DNA from: Bacteroidota bacterium | GTDB taxonomy: Bacteria; Bacteroidota; Bacteroidia; Sphingobacteriales; Sphingobacteriaceae | Direction: 5' to 3' | Assembly: GCA_013288685.1 (NCBI GenBank) | Contig: JABDBM010000005.1 | Coordinates: forward strand, 25,279-89,278 | DNA: 64,000 nt | Part shown: one piece after another, positions 26,418 to 35,254 of the stretch | How the letters are laid out: every line of letters begins with the position of its first letter | Numbering within the stretch: the first letter of the stretch is position 1 | Notes under the pieces: model-generated | The model's input: the letters and a program-made list of their open reading frames with translations, nothing else | What the model was told of the DNA's origin: nothing | Database searches by the model: none | Made by a program: the position numbers and the translations under genes

Positions 26418-27884
26418 TCAGCAACAATCCTCTTTTAGCTTTGCAACTAAATCGGCCAGGTTAACTTCTGCAAATGCGGTTGACGAATCTGAAACGCCAT
26501 AAGGGATAATAAGCTTGCCATTGTGCACCAGCGATCCGCAGGAGTATAACACGTTGGGTACATAACCCTCGCGTTCATCGCTATTGGGTATTAATAACGG
26601 TTCTTTCAGGCGGCCAATTTCAATGGTGGGGTCGTCCAGTTTTAGTAAACTTGCGCCCAGCACATACCTGCGCATCGGGCCTACGCCGTGGGTAATTACA
26701 ATCCATCCGTCTTCGGTTTCAATGGGCGAACCGCAGTTACCTATCTGGATAAATTCCCAGGTAAATTTGGGCTGCTGCAATAATATTGGCTTTTCCCATA
26801 TATTGATCTTATCCGAATACATGATGTAATTGTTGCAGCCATCAATGCGCGATATCATCACAAATTTACCGTTTACCTTGCGTGGGAACAGTGCCAGGTT
26901 TTTGTTCTGTGCGCCATCGCCGTAAAGGGGCATTATTTTAAAATTGTAAAAATCATTGGTTTGCAGCAGTTTCGGCATTATGAGCGACCCATCGTATGCC
27001 GTGTAAGTTGCGTAATAAATTAAACTGCCATGCTCGTCCTTAAATTGTACAAAGCGGGCGTCCTCAATGCCTTTGCGTTCGTATTCAGATATGGGGAATA
27101 TCACCCTGTCGGAGATATCCGTATCCAGTGAAAAAACAATTTCATAATACGAATCGGCCAGCCATAGCACCTTATCGTACTCCAGCTTTTTCATATCGCT
27201 TTCCTGCAGCTTTTGCGAATCGATAATAATTCGGCGGAGGTTTGAGTATTCAAAATGATGATCGAGTTTCCCCTCAAGCTCTTTCAGTACATCAATATTG
27301 ATTTGGGTAACGGTAGCTTTTTCAAAAAACAGTTTCTTGTTATAAACTGCGTTGCGCACTATTTCGGCTTCGTCTATATAGCTGCCGGCGGGTAAAACGG
27401 TGATGTTATTGTCCTGATCAATTAATGCGCGGCGGAACGTGATCGATGAGATATGCCCCTCGCCTACCGCCCTAAAACTGATAATTACCCGGCGGTTGCC
27501 GTCTTCCAGTTCAGTTTGATCGGGATCTTCAACAATCGACGGGTTAAAAAAAGCTGCCGATTCAATAGAATATTCGTGGGTGAAATAGGACCCAATCAGC
27601 AGTTTACGGTATACTGTTAGCGTATCATAGTCGATGTTTAACTCGGCAAAAAGCGGCTTCAGTTTACTGCAATGGCGGTTTAACACACGGGTAATGTTTC
27701 GGTGTCTCCGCGAATACTCCTGCAACAAGGGCGAAATGATGCCAAACGCAGTGTCTTCATCAATGCTCATTACACGCTGTATTACTTCTTTGGCACGGTC
27801 GTTCCCATTAAAAAAAAATCGGGCTATAACACGTTTCGGATCGGGGTTAATTCTTATCGGCTTGCGTTCTATGGATAATCTCAT
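26418..27884 (-). CDS. Glycoside hydrolase family 130 phosphorylase
   Basis: 488 residues. I start at 27884 (MRLSIERKPIRINPDPKRVI), the usual N-terminus of the long, helical-extension GH130 group; the frame is open 141 bases upstream but that part encodes no recognisable domain. The five-bladed propeller carries the family motif ERKGIEDARFVQF with the conserved acid Asp, and GNCGSPIETEDGWIVITHGV. GH130 enzymes phosphorolyse beta-1,2- or beta-1,4-mannosides to mannose-1-phosphate in the cytoplasm; no signal peptide is seen here. It follows the unknown gene 28151-29656 on the same strand and may share its transcript. Confidence 0.88.
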   Translation of the reverse strand: MRLSIERKPIRINPDPKRVIARFFFNGNDRAKEVIQRVMSIDEDTAFGIISPLLQEYSRRHRNITRVLNRHCSKLKPLFAELNIDYDTLTVYRKLLIGSYFTHEYSIESAAFFNPSIVEDPDQTELEDGNRRVIISFRAVGEGHISSITFRRALIDQDNNITVLPAGSYIDEAEIVRNAVYNKKLFFEKATVTQINIDVLKELEGKLDHHFEYSNLRRIIIDSQKLQESDMKKLEYDKVLWLADSYYEIVFSLDTDISDRVIFPISEYERKGIEDARFVQFKDEHGSLIYYATYTAYDGSLIMPKLLQTNDFYNFKIMPLYGDGAQNKNLALFPRKVNGKFVMISRIDGCNNYIMYSDKINIWEKPILLQQPKFTWEFIQIGNCGSPIETEDGWIVITHGVGPMRRYVLGASLLKLDDPTIEIGRLKEPLLIPNSDEREGYVPNVLYSCGSLVHNGKLIIPYGVSDSSTAFAEVNLADLVAKLKEDCC

Positions 27885-28150
27885 ATTGTAAAAAGCGTAT
27901 TTACTTATTAACACAAAGCCGGCCGAATTGATTGCAGCAATTTTACAAACTGAAATTTTAATGATAAATTGGTGTGCCAGGTATAAAATAGGGTGAAAAC
28001 ACGGGATAAAAGACAGTGTTTTCACCCTCTGATTTCCAAACTCAAACTGTTAATATTGACCTGATCGTTTCCAACCAAAAAAATCCTAAACCTTATTTTG
28101 CTTCTCATTTTCCCAACCGTTCCTGTTTAACAGCCAGGCAACATTAACAG

Positions 28151-29656
28151 TTACTTTTTTACTGGGGTATCTGCTACTTCCGCCACCGAATCCTCATTGT
28201 TTGCCGTTACCGTTTCCGGACCTGTGCTCACCGGACAGTGATAACCAAACAAGCACCTTTCTTTTATCATAGCAGCTACTTCGGCGGGCACATATTGCTC
28301 CCAGCCTTCTACACCCTGCTTTATTAGTTGCAAAACAATATCGGTTTGTACATGCAGGTTATTTTCGTTGTAATGCCTGATGTCCTCTATTTTATTATTG
28401 GCAATAAGGTAACGATAAAGATCAATGAGGTGCGATGGCGGATTAAATTTCAAACAATTATATATCACTCCATCGCGCAGCGTTGGATAAATAAACAGTT
28501 TTACCTTACGGCTAAACAATGTGGCGAACGATTCCAAAATACCGCCCGGAAGGTCCTGGTAATGCTCTTCCGAAAAAATGTATTCCAGGTTAGGGTAACC
28601 CAACACTACGCCCATTTTTAATTTGGTAATTTTTGACAGGTACGAAACCAGTTTATAATATTCGTGAAAGTTGGAGATTAATACGGTTTGCCCCAATGAA
28701 CAAAGAATATCCACACGGTCCAAAAAATCCTTTTCGTCAATCTCGGCGGTTTCGGTGGCATTGCGTTCTTTTAACGATTGCAGCGTAAGTTCGGTGGCTA
28801 CCACAACCTGTGTTTTATCAACATCCGGCTCCTGCATAAATTGCTTAACACCGGTGCTAAGCATATCTAAGTGCACATTAATAATGGGCCGGAAGCGGCC
28901 ACGGATCACCACAATATGCTTTTTATACAATACTTCCGATGGTTGCAGATTTTTGCCATCTGGCCCGAATACTGCCACATCCGAAAAACCGTGTTTAACC
29001 AGCATCAAACTCATCAACCGATTATCCACTTTAGTGAAATTAGGTCCTTCAAAGCGGATCATATCTATCTGGATACGGTCTTTTGATAGTTCATCCATCA
29101 GCGAAAGCAAAAATACCGCCGGGTTATCATGATAATAAAAACAAGCATAAATAAGGTTAACGCCCAAAACGCCCACAGCTTGTTGCTGTAAATTATTATC
29201 GTTATCCAATAACTTTACGTGCAATACTACATCATTAAATACCCCGTTGGGGTCCAGTTGAAAGCGTACGCCCATCCAGCCATGGCCTTCGTTTGTTTTT
29301 TGATAATTAAGAGCCGATACCGTATCGGCGAAAGCAAAAAAGGTAGTTGTACTGCCACGCTGAACGGCTAAACGTTCAATCAACAGGCCATATTCATGAT
29401 CGAGCATGGATATCAGCCGCTGCTCACTTACGTAACGGCGTACCTGCTGTACCCCATAAATAGCATCAGAAAATGTCATGTCATAAGCCGACATGGTTTT
29501 GGCAATAGTGCCCGATGAACCGCCTGCCTTAAAAAAATTTGCCGCTACATCCTGACCTGCACCAATTTCGGCAAACGAGCCGTAAACCGGTGGGTCCAGA
29601 TTAATAGCTAATGCTTTTTGTTTTGTTCCAATATCTGTATGCTGAGGGGCGATCAT
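28151..29656 (-). CDS. Conserved cytoplasmic protein of unknown function
   Basis: 501 residues from the ATG at 29656; an in-frame ATG at 29689 would add 11 residues and cannot be excluded. No signal peptide or membrane helix. It is rich in mixed alpha/beta segments: YGSFAEIGAGQDVAANFFKA near the N-terminus, VLGVNLIYACFYYHDNPAVF and IDMIRFEGPNFTKVDNRLMS in the middle, and DRVDILCSLGQTVLISNFHE later. I recall homologues being carried by many Bacteroidota and some other bacteria with inconsistent names; I assign no function. It sits 266 bases upstream of the GH130 gene on the same strand, which may hint at carbohydrate metabolism. Confidence 0.8.
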   Translation of the reverse strand: MIAPQHTDIGTKQKALAINLDPPVYGSFAEIGAGQDVAANFFKAGGSSGTIAKTMSAYDMTFSDAIYGVQQVRRYVSEQRLISMLDHEYGLLIERLAVQRGSTTTFFAFADTVSALNYQKTNEGHGWMGVRFQLDPNGVFNDVVLHVKLLDNDNNLQQQAVGVLGVNLIYACFYYHDNPAVFLLSLMDELSKDRIQIDMIRFEGPNFTKVDNRLMSLMLVKHGFSDVAVFGPDGKNLQPSEVLYKKHIVVIRGRFRPIINVHLDMLSTGVKQFMQEPDVDKTQVVVATELTLQSLKERNATETAEIDEKDFLDRVDILCSLGQTVLISNFHEYYKLVSYLSKITKLKMGVVLGYPNLEYIFSEEHYQDLPGGILESFATLFSRKVKLFIYPTLRDGVIYNCLKFNPPSHLIDLYRYLIANNKIEDIRHYNENNLHVQTDIVLQLIKQGVEGWEQYVPAEVAAMIKERCLFGYHCPVSTGPETVTANNEDSVAEVADTPVKK

Positions 29657-29983
29657 AAGCTTAATTATTTTCGATAAATACTGCCTCAATTATCCAACAC
29701 TAAGGCGTTTTAAAAATACAACTTTTTAAAGAATGGGACACAGAAGATTAAAAAAAGACAAGACTTTGATACCTGCAGTAAAAACAAAGGGCTGTATAAC
29801 GTTTTAGTGGGTGAAATTAACCACAGAACGGAGAGCAACCGCAGAGAACGACAGAGACCAGGAGAGGCCGGATAGAAAACGATTGGCATTAGCAATTAAA
29901 ACTCCGTCTCCTCTGCGCCCTCTACGGTAAAAATTTTAAACTATACTTTGTTTTATACTAACAATTGCCATTATAGCACCAGT
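29657..29983. repeat. Intergenic region with an AACCACAGAG-type inverted repeat
   Basis: The left part from 29818 (AACCACAGAACGGAGAGCAA) and right part to about 29929 (CTCCTCTGCGCCCTCTACGG) are imperfect reverse complements. No gene is seen. It separates the metallo-hydrolase stop from the start of the unknown 501-residue protein, so the latter's promoter should be here, but none is clear. Confidence 0.5.
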
Positions 29984-31384
29984 TTAAAGTTCAATTTTTT
30001 GATGCTGATAGGGTATTTCAACCGCAGGAAATCCCTTATTCAATATTTTTTGTCTAAAGTGTTGCTGCACTTCGTACTCGCCATGTACCAGGAATATCTT
30101 TTTTACTTTTTGTGGCTGCTGCCCCGCTATAAAATGCAACAGATCGTCATAATCGCCATGTGCGCTCATTGATTTTATAGATTCAACACCCGATTTTACT
30201 TCGTATTTTTCTCCGAAAATAAATACGTCCTTGTCTCCCCTTAACAAATGGCCACCGAGCGAATTGGGTTCGCAGTAGCCCACCATTAATATGGTGCAGT
30301 TAGGGTTGCCAATATTATTTTTAATGTGATGCTTTACGCGCCCGGCTTCGGCCATTCCTGATGAGGAAATGATAACGCATGGTGTTGCATCGTCATTCAG
30401 CGCTTTCGATTCATCGGTTGTTTGCACAAATCTTAACCCTTTAAATCCAAACGGATTGGCATCAATTTTTAAAACATCGCTAACTTCTTTATTATATACT
30501 TCGGGATGTCCCATTAGTACACGCGTAGCTTTTTCGGATAGTGGGCTATCTACATAGTAATGCAAATCGGGCAAAATGCCTTTTAACTCCAGCGAATTAA
30601 GCGCATATAATAACTCCTGTGTGCGGCCAACACTAAAGGCAGGGATAATTAACTTTCCTTTTTGATCAAGGCAGGTGCGTTTTATTACCTCCAGCAATTT
30701 ATCTTCAATGGCGCCAATATCCTTATGGAGCGAATCGCCATAAGTCGATTCCAACAAAATATAATCAGCTTGCGGAAAAGGCTCAGGGTTCTTTAGCAGG
30801 ATATCGCCATAACGGCCTACATCGCCGCTAAAAGTAATATGGGTTTGCCGCGCGCTTTCGGTTATGGTTAAATGCATAGCAGCACTGCCCACCAAATGCC
30901 CTGCATCGGTAAACATAAATTTTATGGATGGCGTTATGGCAAATTCCTGGTGATAATCAACTGTTTTAAATAGTAAGAGGGCGGCGGTTACATCGTCCTC
31001 GGTATACAAAGCAGTTAATAAAGGCAGGTTCTTTTTGATGCGATGCTTGTTGCTATAAGCCGTATCCTGCTCTTGTATCCTGGCCGAGTCCGTCAGTAAT
31101 ATTTTCACCAGGTCGAATGTTGGCGGCGTGCAAAATATTTGCCCTTTAAAGCCTTCGGTAACCAGGCGGGGAATTAACCCGCAATGGTCAATATGAGCGT
31201 GCGATAATATCAGGTGGTCAACTTTTTCGGGATTAAAGCCAAAGTGTTCATTCAAATCTTCGGTATGCTCGCCCATACCCTGAAACATGCCGCAATCCAA
31301 TAAAATGCGGGTGCCATCGTTAAGTTGCAATAAATGCTTGCTGCCGGTAACTGTGCGGGCAGCGCCATGAAAAGTTATTGTCAT
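29984..31384 (-). CDS. Beta-CASP metallo-beta-lactamase-fold RNA hydrolase
   Basis: 466 residues, the usual length of the bacterial beta-CASP/RMMBL group (CPSF73-like). Zinc motif HAHIDH at 62-67, further ligands in DAGHLVGSAAMHL and FSGDVGRYGD, and beta-CASP motifs in LLESTYGD, SSSGMAEAGRVKHH and VHGEYEVQ near the C-terminus. Family members cut or trim RNA in the cytoplasm. The gene is single, with a divergent BlaI operon upstream. Confidence 0.92.
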   Translation of the reverse strand: MTITFHGAARTVTGSKHLLQLNDGTRILLDCGMFQGMGEHTEDLNEHFGFNPEKVDHLILSHAHIDHCGLIPRLVTEGFKGQIFCTPPTFDLVKILLTDSARIQEQDTAYSNKHRIKKNLPLLTALYTEDDVTAALLLFKTVDYHQEFAITPSIKFMFTDAGHLVGSAAMHLTITESARQTHITFSGDVGRYGDILLKNPEPFPQADYILLESTYGDSLHKDIGAIEDKLLEVIKRTCLDQKGKLIIPAFSVGRTQELLYALNSLELKGILPDLHYYVDSPLSEKATRVLMGHPEVYNKEVSDVLKIDANPFGFKGLRFVQTTDESKALNDDATPCVIISSSGMAEAGRVKHHIKNNIGNPNCTILMVGYCEPNSLGGHLLRGDKDVFIFGEKYEVKSGVESIKSMSAHGDYDDLLHFIAGQQPQKVKKIFLVHGEYEVQQHFRQKILNKGFPAVEIPYQHQKIEL

Positions 31385-31500
31385 TATATGGGTTTATGAA
31401 TTGGGTAAGCTACAAAAACAGGCGTTAAATTTCCAATTAGAAACTGTTTAAAATGTTAAAATATCTATTCGCGAATTGTGAAAGAACACTAATTTTCACG

Positions 31501-31564
31501 AATTGCCCGAATTTCACGAATTAAATTAAATCGAATTTTTAAAATTCGTGAAATTCGGGCAATT
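31501..31564. repeat. Perfect 22-bp inverted repeat with 20-bp spacer
   Basis: 31501-31522 (starting AATTGCCCGAATTTCACG) is the exact reverse complement of 31543-31564 (ending AAATTCGGGCAATT). It lies in the 473-base divergent region between the metallo-hydrolase and BlaI. The phrase TTCGTGAAATTCG is of the kind that recurs in intergenic DNA of this group. Confidence 0.9.
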
Positions 31565-31632
31565 TGTTACCATTCGTGTTTATTTACCTTAAAAACATAT
31601 AGTAAGTTAGCTCAAGCATCTCCTTAAAATAA

Positions 31633-31648
31633 AACTAAGTACTTAGTT
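31633..31648. promoter_or_regulatory. BlaI operator palindrome
   Basis: AACTAAGTACTTAGTT is a perfect 16-bp palindrome that overlaps the -33 element of the promoter described next. BlaI/MecI repressors bind such short dyads as dimers, and the blaI gene itself lies downstream, so this is very likely its autoregulatory site. Confidence 0.75.
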
Positions 31649-31677
31649 GTTATTTTGCTTTTTATCAGTTAGCTTTG
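31647..31677 (+). promoter_or_regulatory. Promoter of the blaI-M56 operon
   Basis: TTG at 31647-31649, 20 bases, then TAGCTTTG at 31670-31677, an exact fit to the Bacteroidota -7 TAnnTTTG. The start of transcription would be near 31684, leaving a leader of about 175 bases. That leader holds GT-rich and CA-rich arms (GTTGAAAAAACG near 31690; TACAACTTCTTCAACC near 31790) that could pair. Confidence 0.7.
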
Positions 31678-31857
31678 AAGTTGTAGCCGTTGAAAAAACG
31701 TTTTAAAGGTTTAAAAAAGTTGTAAATATTGTAATGGTTAAAGTTTGTTATAAAAGGTCTGCGCTGCAAACCAAATTTACAAATCGTACAACTTCTTCAA
31801 CCTTTACAACCTCTTCAAAACCCTTACAACTTTTTCCAACATAACCCCGCACAAAAA

Positions 31858-32229
31858 ATGGAAATTAAAGAATTAACCCGCGCCGAAGAGCAAATAATGC
31901 AGATACTGTGGCAGTTGCAAAAAGGCTATGTAAAAGAGGTGATAGATATTTTACCCGAGCCCAAGCCCGCTTATAATACCGTATCAACCATTATAAGGAT
32001 ACTGGAAACCAAGGGCTTTGTACGGCATACAGCCTATGGCAAAAGCCACGAATATTATCCGGTTGTAAGCAAAGATCAATATCAAAACTTTGCTACTGAT
32101 AAACTGATGAACGGTTATTTTGATAACTCGGTAAAGCGTATGTTCTCGTACTTTGTGAAGAAGGAGAAGATTGACCTTAAAGAGGCCGATGAGATTATGA
32201 AACTGATTGAGAAACTAAAAGAAAAATAA
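31858..32229 (+). CDS. blaI: BlaI/MecI/CopY-family transcriptional repressor
   Basis: 123 residues, the family's normal size. The N-terminal winged helix (LTRAEEQIMQILWQLQKGYV; PAYNTVSTIIRILETKGFV as wing and recognition helix) is followed by a C-terminal dimerisation helix (KKEKIDLKEADEIMKLIEKL). It would repress its own promoter through the palindrome at 31633 until cleaved by the M56 sensor encoded immediately downstream (2-base gap). The regulon beyond this operon cannot be read from here. Confidence 0.95.
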   Translation: MEIKELTRAEEQIMQILWQLQKGYVKEVIDILPEPKPAYNTVSTIIRILETKGFVRHTAYGKSHEYYPVVSKDQYQNFATDKLMNGYFDNSVKRMFSYFVKKEKIDLKEADEIMKLIEKLKEK

Positions 32230-32231
32230 TC

Positions 32232-33908
32232 ATGACCTGGTGGCAATATCTACTGCTGGTAAACATTTACCTGGTGCTGTTTTACTGCTTTTATGTTTTA
32301 CTGCTGCGCAGGGAAACATTTTTTCAACTCAATCGCATTTACCTGGTATCGGCAGCATTGTTGTCATTTTTTATCCCGCTAATACAATCCGACTGGGTGA
32401 AAAATTTATTTATTACCCAACAGGTAAAATATACAATTTACGGCAGCCCGGTAATGCTGTACCAATTCCGTCCTATCAGCAATACGCATATAACCATAGG
32501 CCAGGTATTGGTGGTTGTTTACCTTACGGGCATTGTTTTTTTAATGGCAAGGCTTGCCTGGCAATTAATTAGCATAAACCGCCAAATAGAAAAGCCCGAA
32601 CCGCAGGCAGCCTATTCTTTTTTTAAAAAAGTAAAGCTTGGCGAAGATGTGGAAAATAACGAGGTAATAGCCGCTCACGAACACGTACATGCTCAGCAAT
32701 GGCATTCGGCCGACGTGCTGATGGTGGAGGCGGTAATGATCATCAACTGGTTTAACCCGGTGGTATACTTTTATCGTTTTGCCATCAAACACATCCACGA
32801 GTTTATTGCCGACCAGCAAGCCGTTAAAGCTGGCACCAACAAAGCAGATTATGCTTTACTATTGTTAAGCCAAACATTTAACGCCCCTGCGCATCAGCTG
32901 GCAAATCCGTTTTTTAATCATAGCCTGCTAAAACAGCGTATAATGATGTTGCAAAAAAACAAATCGCACCGCATAGCTTTGGTTAAATACGGTTTATCGG
33001 CGCCGCTGTTTATACTGATGCTCATCTTATCATCGGCTACTATTAATAACAGCAAAACCATTCGCATCATTAACAAAAAAGCGCAGTATATTTTTCTTAG
33101 TTCTGCACTAAGCGATAAAGGGAGCGCAAGCAACGGCAGGCAGGTTACCCAGGTAACTTTTGAAACCACCATAGATAAAACATCGGGCAGGGCCGATACC
33201 TTAAAAAAAGAGCGCGTTAAATCAAGAAAGGCTGTGCCTGAACCTATAACGATAGACGAGCCACTTTTTACGTCGGTTGAAAATCCGCCTGAATTTCCCG
33301 GAGGTATTGATGCTTTTTATAATTTTCTGGCCAAAAACATAAAATATCCGGCAGACAGCCGCGAAAAAGGGATACAGGGTAAAGTGATTATCCAATTTAT
33401 TGTGGAGCAGGACGGAACATTGAGCGCTTTAAAGGTAGTGCGCGGCGTTGCAACCGATATAGACCAGGAAGCGTTACGTGTTTTGCAAACGTCGCCTAAA
33501 TGGACACCTGGCGTTCAGAACGGTAGAGCGGTTAGGGTGCAATATAATGTTCCGATTTCGTTTACGATGACTGATGGCAAACAACCCGCATCAACGCAAA
33601 GTAAAACTGGCGCTGTAATTGAAGATAAAGCGCGCAAGTCGTTATTTCTTACTTTAACTACTGATAGTAAACTCAAAAACGATACCGGAAAAAATATTGT
33701 GATTCGCTGCGTAACAACCGACCCTTTGGCGGGACATCCGCTTTATATTGTTGACGGCACTGAACGTTCTGATTTAACAACGCTCAACCCTGCTGATATT
33801 GAAAGTGTCGATGTGCTTAAAAACCAACCGCCTGCGTTGTATGGAAACAAGGGCATCAATGGAGTTATCCGCATCACAACAAAAAAGATCAAGCAGGCAG
33901 GGCATTAA
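32232..33908 (+). CDS. M56 (BlaR1-type) membrane metallopeptidase fused to TonB-C and plug-like domains
   Basis: 558 residues. Membrane helices at about 5-25, 37-52 and 92-113 precede a cytoplasmic zinc protease site, HEHVH at 149-153, with the third ligand in HIHEFIADQQ. Another helix (about 258-276) leads to an exported half with a TonB C-terminal domain (about 345-450: NPPEFPGGIDAFYNFLAKNI; KVIIQFIVEQDGTL; TPGVQNGRAVRVQYNVPISF) and a final segment resembling a TonB-receptor plug (IVDGTERSDLTTLNPADIES; VLKNQPPALYGNKGINGVI). BlaR1-type proteins sense an external signal and cleave BlaI. No penicillin-binding sensor domain is present, so a beta-lactam signal is unlikely. Confidence 0.9.
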   Translation: MTWWQYLLLVNIYLVLFYCFYVLLLRRETFFQLNRIYLVSAALLSFFIPLIQSDWVKNLFITQQVKYTIYGSPVMLYQFRPISNTHITIGQVLVVVYLTGIVFLMARLAWQLISINRQIEKPEPQAAYSFFKKVKLGEDVENNEVIAAHEHVHAQQWHSADVLMVEAVMIINWFNPVVYFYRFAIKHIHEFIADQQAVKAGTNKADYALLLLSQTFNAPAHQLANPFFNHSLLKQRIMMLQKNKSHRIALVKYGLSAPLFILMLILSSATINNSKTIRIINKKAQYIFLSSALSDKGSASNGRQVTQVTFETTIDKTSGRADTLKKERVKSRKAVPEPITIDEPLFTSVENPPEFPGGIDAFYNFLAKNIKYPADSREKGIQGKVIIQFIVEQDGTLSALKVVRGVATDIDQEALRVLQTSPKWTPGVQNGRAVRVQYNVPISFTMTDGKQPASTQSKTGAVIEDKARKSLFLTLTTDSKLKNDTGKNIVIRCVTTDPLAGHPLYIVDGTERSDLTTLNPADIESVDVLKNQPPALYGNKGINGVIRITTKKIKQAGH

Positions 33909-33972
33909 TTGATGCGTTAACCAATTTTGTTTTCCCCGATTTTTTTCTACATTTATATAAAAACCTAATTAT

Positions 33973-34365
33973 ATGAACTGGAAAATTATCTTTCAATTAT
34001 CAGTTTTCGGATTGATAATGGCTTTCGCCACGGTATCGCTTATCCCTCAAATTATCGAACCTGCTTTTTGGTTCCTGATATTTGTTTTTTGTGCTATTGT
34101 TATTGCAAAGGTTTGCACAGAAAAGTACTTTTTAAACGGCTTTTGTGTTAGCCTGGTCAATTGCGTTTGGATAGTAGCGGTTCATATTATTTTCGCCAAA
34201 AGTTACGTAAGTCATCACCTTGATATGGCAATGAAAATGCCAGGAGCGCTTGCAATACATCCGCGGTTGGGTATGCTAATTACTGGCCCGGTTGTGGGTA
34301 TAATTAGCGGGGTTGTATTGGGCCTATTTTCATTAATAGCCTCAAAGTTTGTAAAAAAGGGCTAA
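33973..34365 (+). CDS. Small integral membrane protein of unknown function
   Basis: 130 residues with four predicted membrane helices (about 5-25, 29-48, 54-76 and 99-125). The start at 33973 is the first ATG and directly opens the first helix. Between helices 3 and 4 lies a His-rich loop (SHHLDMAMKMPGALAIHPR). The last helix is Gly/Val-rich (GMLITGPVVGIISGVVLGLF). I do not recognise a function. It lies 64 bases after the M56 gene on the same strand and may be read through from it. A weak CCGAAG/CTTCGG hairpin at 34379-34435 follows. Confidence 0.7.
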   Translation: MNWKIIFQLSVFGLIMAFATVSLIPQIIEPAFWFLIFVFCAIVIAKVCTEKYFLNGFCVSLVNCVWIVAVHIIFAKSYVSHHLDMAMKMPGALAIHPRLGMLITGPVVGIISGVVLGLFSLIASKFVKKG

Positions 34366-34451
34366 TCGGCTTTCATCACCGAAGTCTTAAAATAACGGTT
34401 AAGTAAAATCTAAACGCGTTAAACTAAGGCTTCGGATTTAAAAAAAATAAA

Positions 34452-34772
34452 CTAACGATGCATTTTGGGATTAAAAGCAATTAAATGCGTTAAGTTTTTA
34501 TGCCTGGCCGAATTAACGTCAAACCCATGTTCGATGGTGCTTAGGGGCAGCAATAGCTTCATTTTTACCAGTTTCAGCATTTCAAATAGCATTTCCTTTG
34601 CGGGATGTGCCGAAACAGTAGGATAATAATCCTTTTCCATTTTCGTTTTCTCAACGTCTGTAACCAAATTAAACTCCCAGCCCTCAAGTGTATTTTGGCC
34701 AAATTCGCTGGCACAGTTTTTCAGGTCGTAAACATATTCTCTCGCTTGCGACTCTATCGACTTGTTTATCAT
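34452..34772 (-). CDS. Unknown 106-residue protein, translationally coupled
   Basis: 106 residues, soluble, no signal peptide. It begins MINKSIESQAREYVYDLKNC and ends in a basic tail (ARHKNLTHLIAFNPKMHR). The start codon shares the A of the upstream gene's TAA stop (TAATG), so translation is probably coupled to the 45-residue protein. No family recognised. Confidence 0.6.
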   Translation of the reverse strand: MINKSIESQAREYVYDLKNCASEFGQNTLEGWEFNLVTDVEKTKMEKDYYPTVSAHPAKEMLFEMLKLVKMKLLLPLSTIEHGFDVNSARHKNLTHLIAFNPKMHR

Positions 34773-34909
34773 TATTTCTTTTTCTTGGCCGCTTCCATTA
34801 TCGGCTTTACCACATTGGACTTGCCCGATTGATAATCGGATGGCGCTTTTTTGCCCCCTGGGCTTGCCGGCTTTTTTTTCTCTTTTACGGCTTGTCTGTC
34901 TTTGCTCAT
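34772..34909 (-). CDS. 45-residue lysine-rich small protein
   Basis: A short frame starting ATGAGCAAAGACAGACAAGC at 34909 and ending at a TAA that overlaps the next ATG. The product is very basic: a Lys-rich run (KEKKKPASPGGKKAPSDYQS), then SGKSNVVKPIMEAAKKKK. Codon use is ordinary for the region. The TAATG overlap with the following gene, and the sensible basic composition without rare residues, support a real gene. Binding to nucleic acid or a membrane surface is possible from charge alone; function unknown. Confidence 0.6.
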   Translation of the reverse strand: MSKDRQAVKEKKKPASPGGKKAPSDYQSGKSNVVKPIMEAAKKKK

Positions 34910-35254
34910 GGTATTTTTAGTTTAATGTAAGTTTGTTTGCCCGCTGCTGTCTATTGTTCAGCAGATGCAGATCGACCGGGCATAAATGTTAGCAGAAAAT
35001 GGTGGTCTATTTACTTAAACGCAAACTCATAACGAATTTGTATAGGCAAGTTGTTAAAGATACATTTTTATTTGGCATGATAAGGAGCATTTTAGATACC
35101 TGTGTAAGTTTTACATCGTATTTAACAGATTATTGTTGATTTGCGAATATTTATTGCCAAACCGTTTACAGATAATTGCAAAATTTATACCTTTGAAAAA
35201 AATTCCTTAAAAGGCGTTTTTAAATAAAAAGATCAAATTACTAATTCGCAAAAA
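34910..35254. other. Divergent intergenic region
   Basis: 345 bases between the small Lys-rich gene (minus) and the SPW gene (plus). It is AT-rich, carries the promoter element at 35188, and has no further gene I can support. Confidence 0.5.
35188..35195 (+). promoter_or_regulatory. -7 element of the SPW-repeat gene
   Basis: TACCTTTG matches TAnnTTTG exactly; the -33 region about 20 bases upstream reads GTTTA, a partial match. It lies 59 bases before the start codon. Confidence 0.5.
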
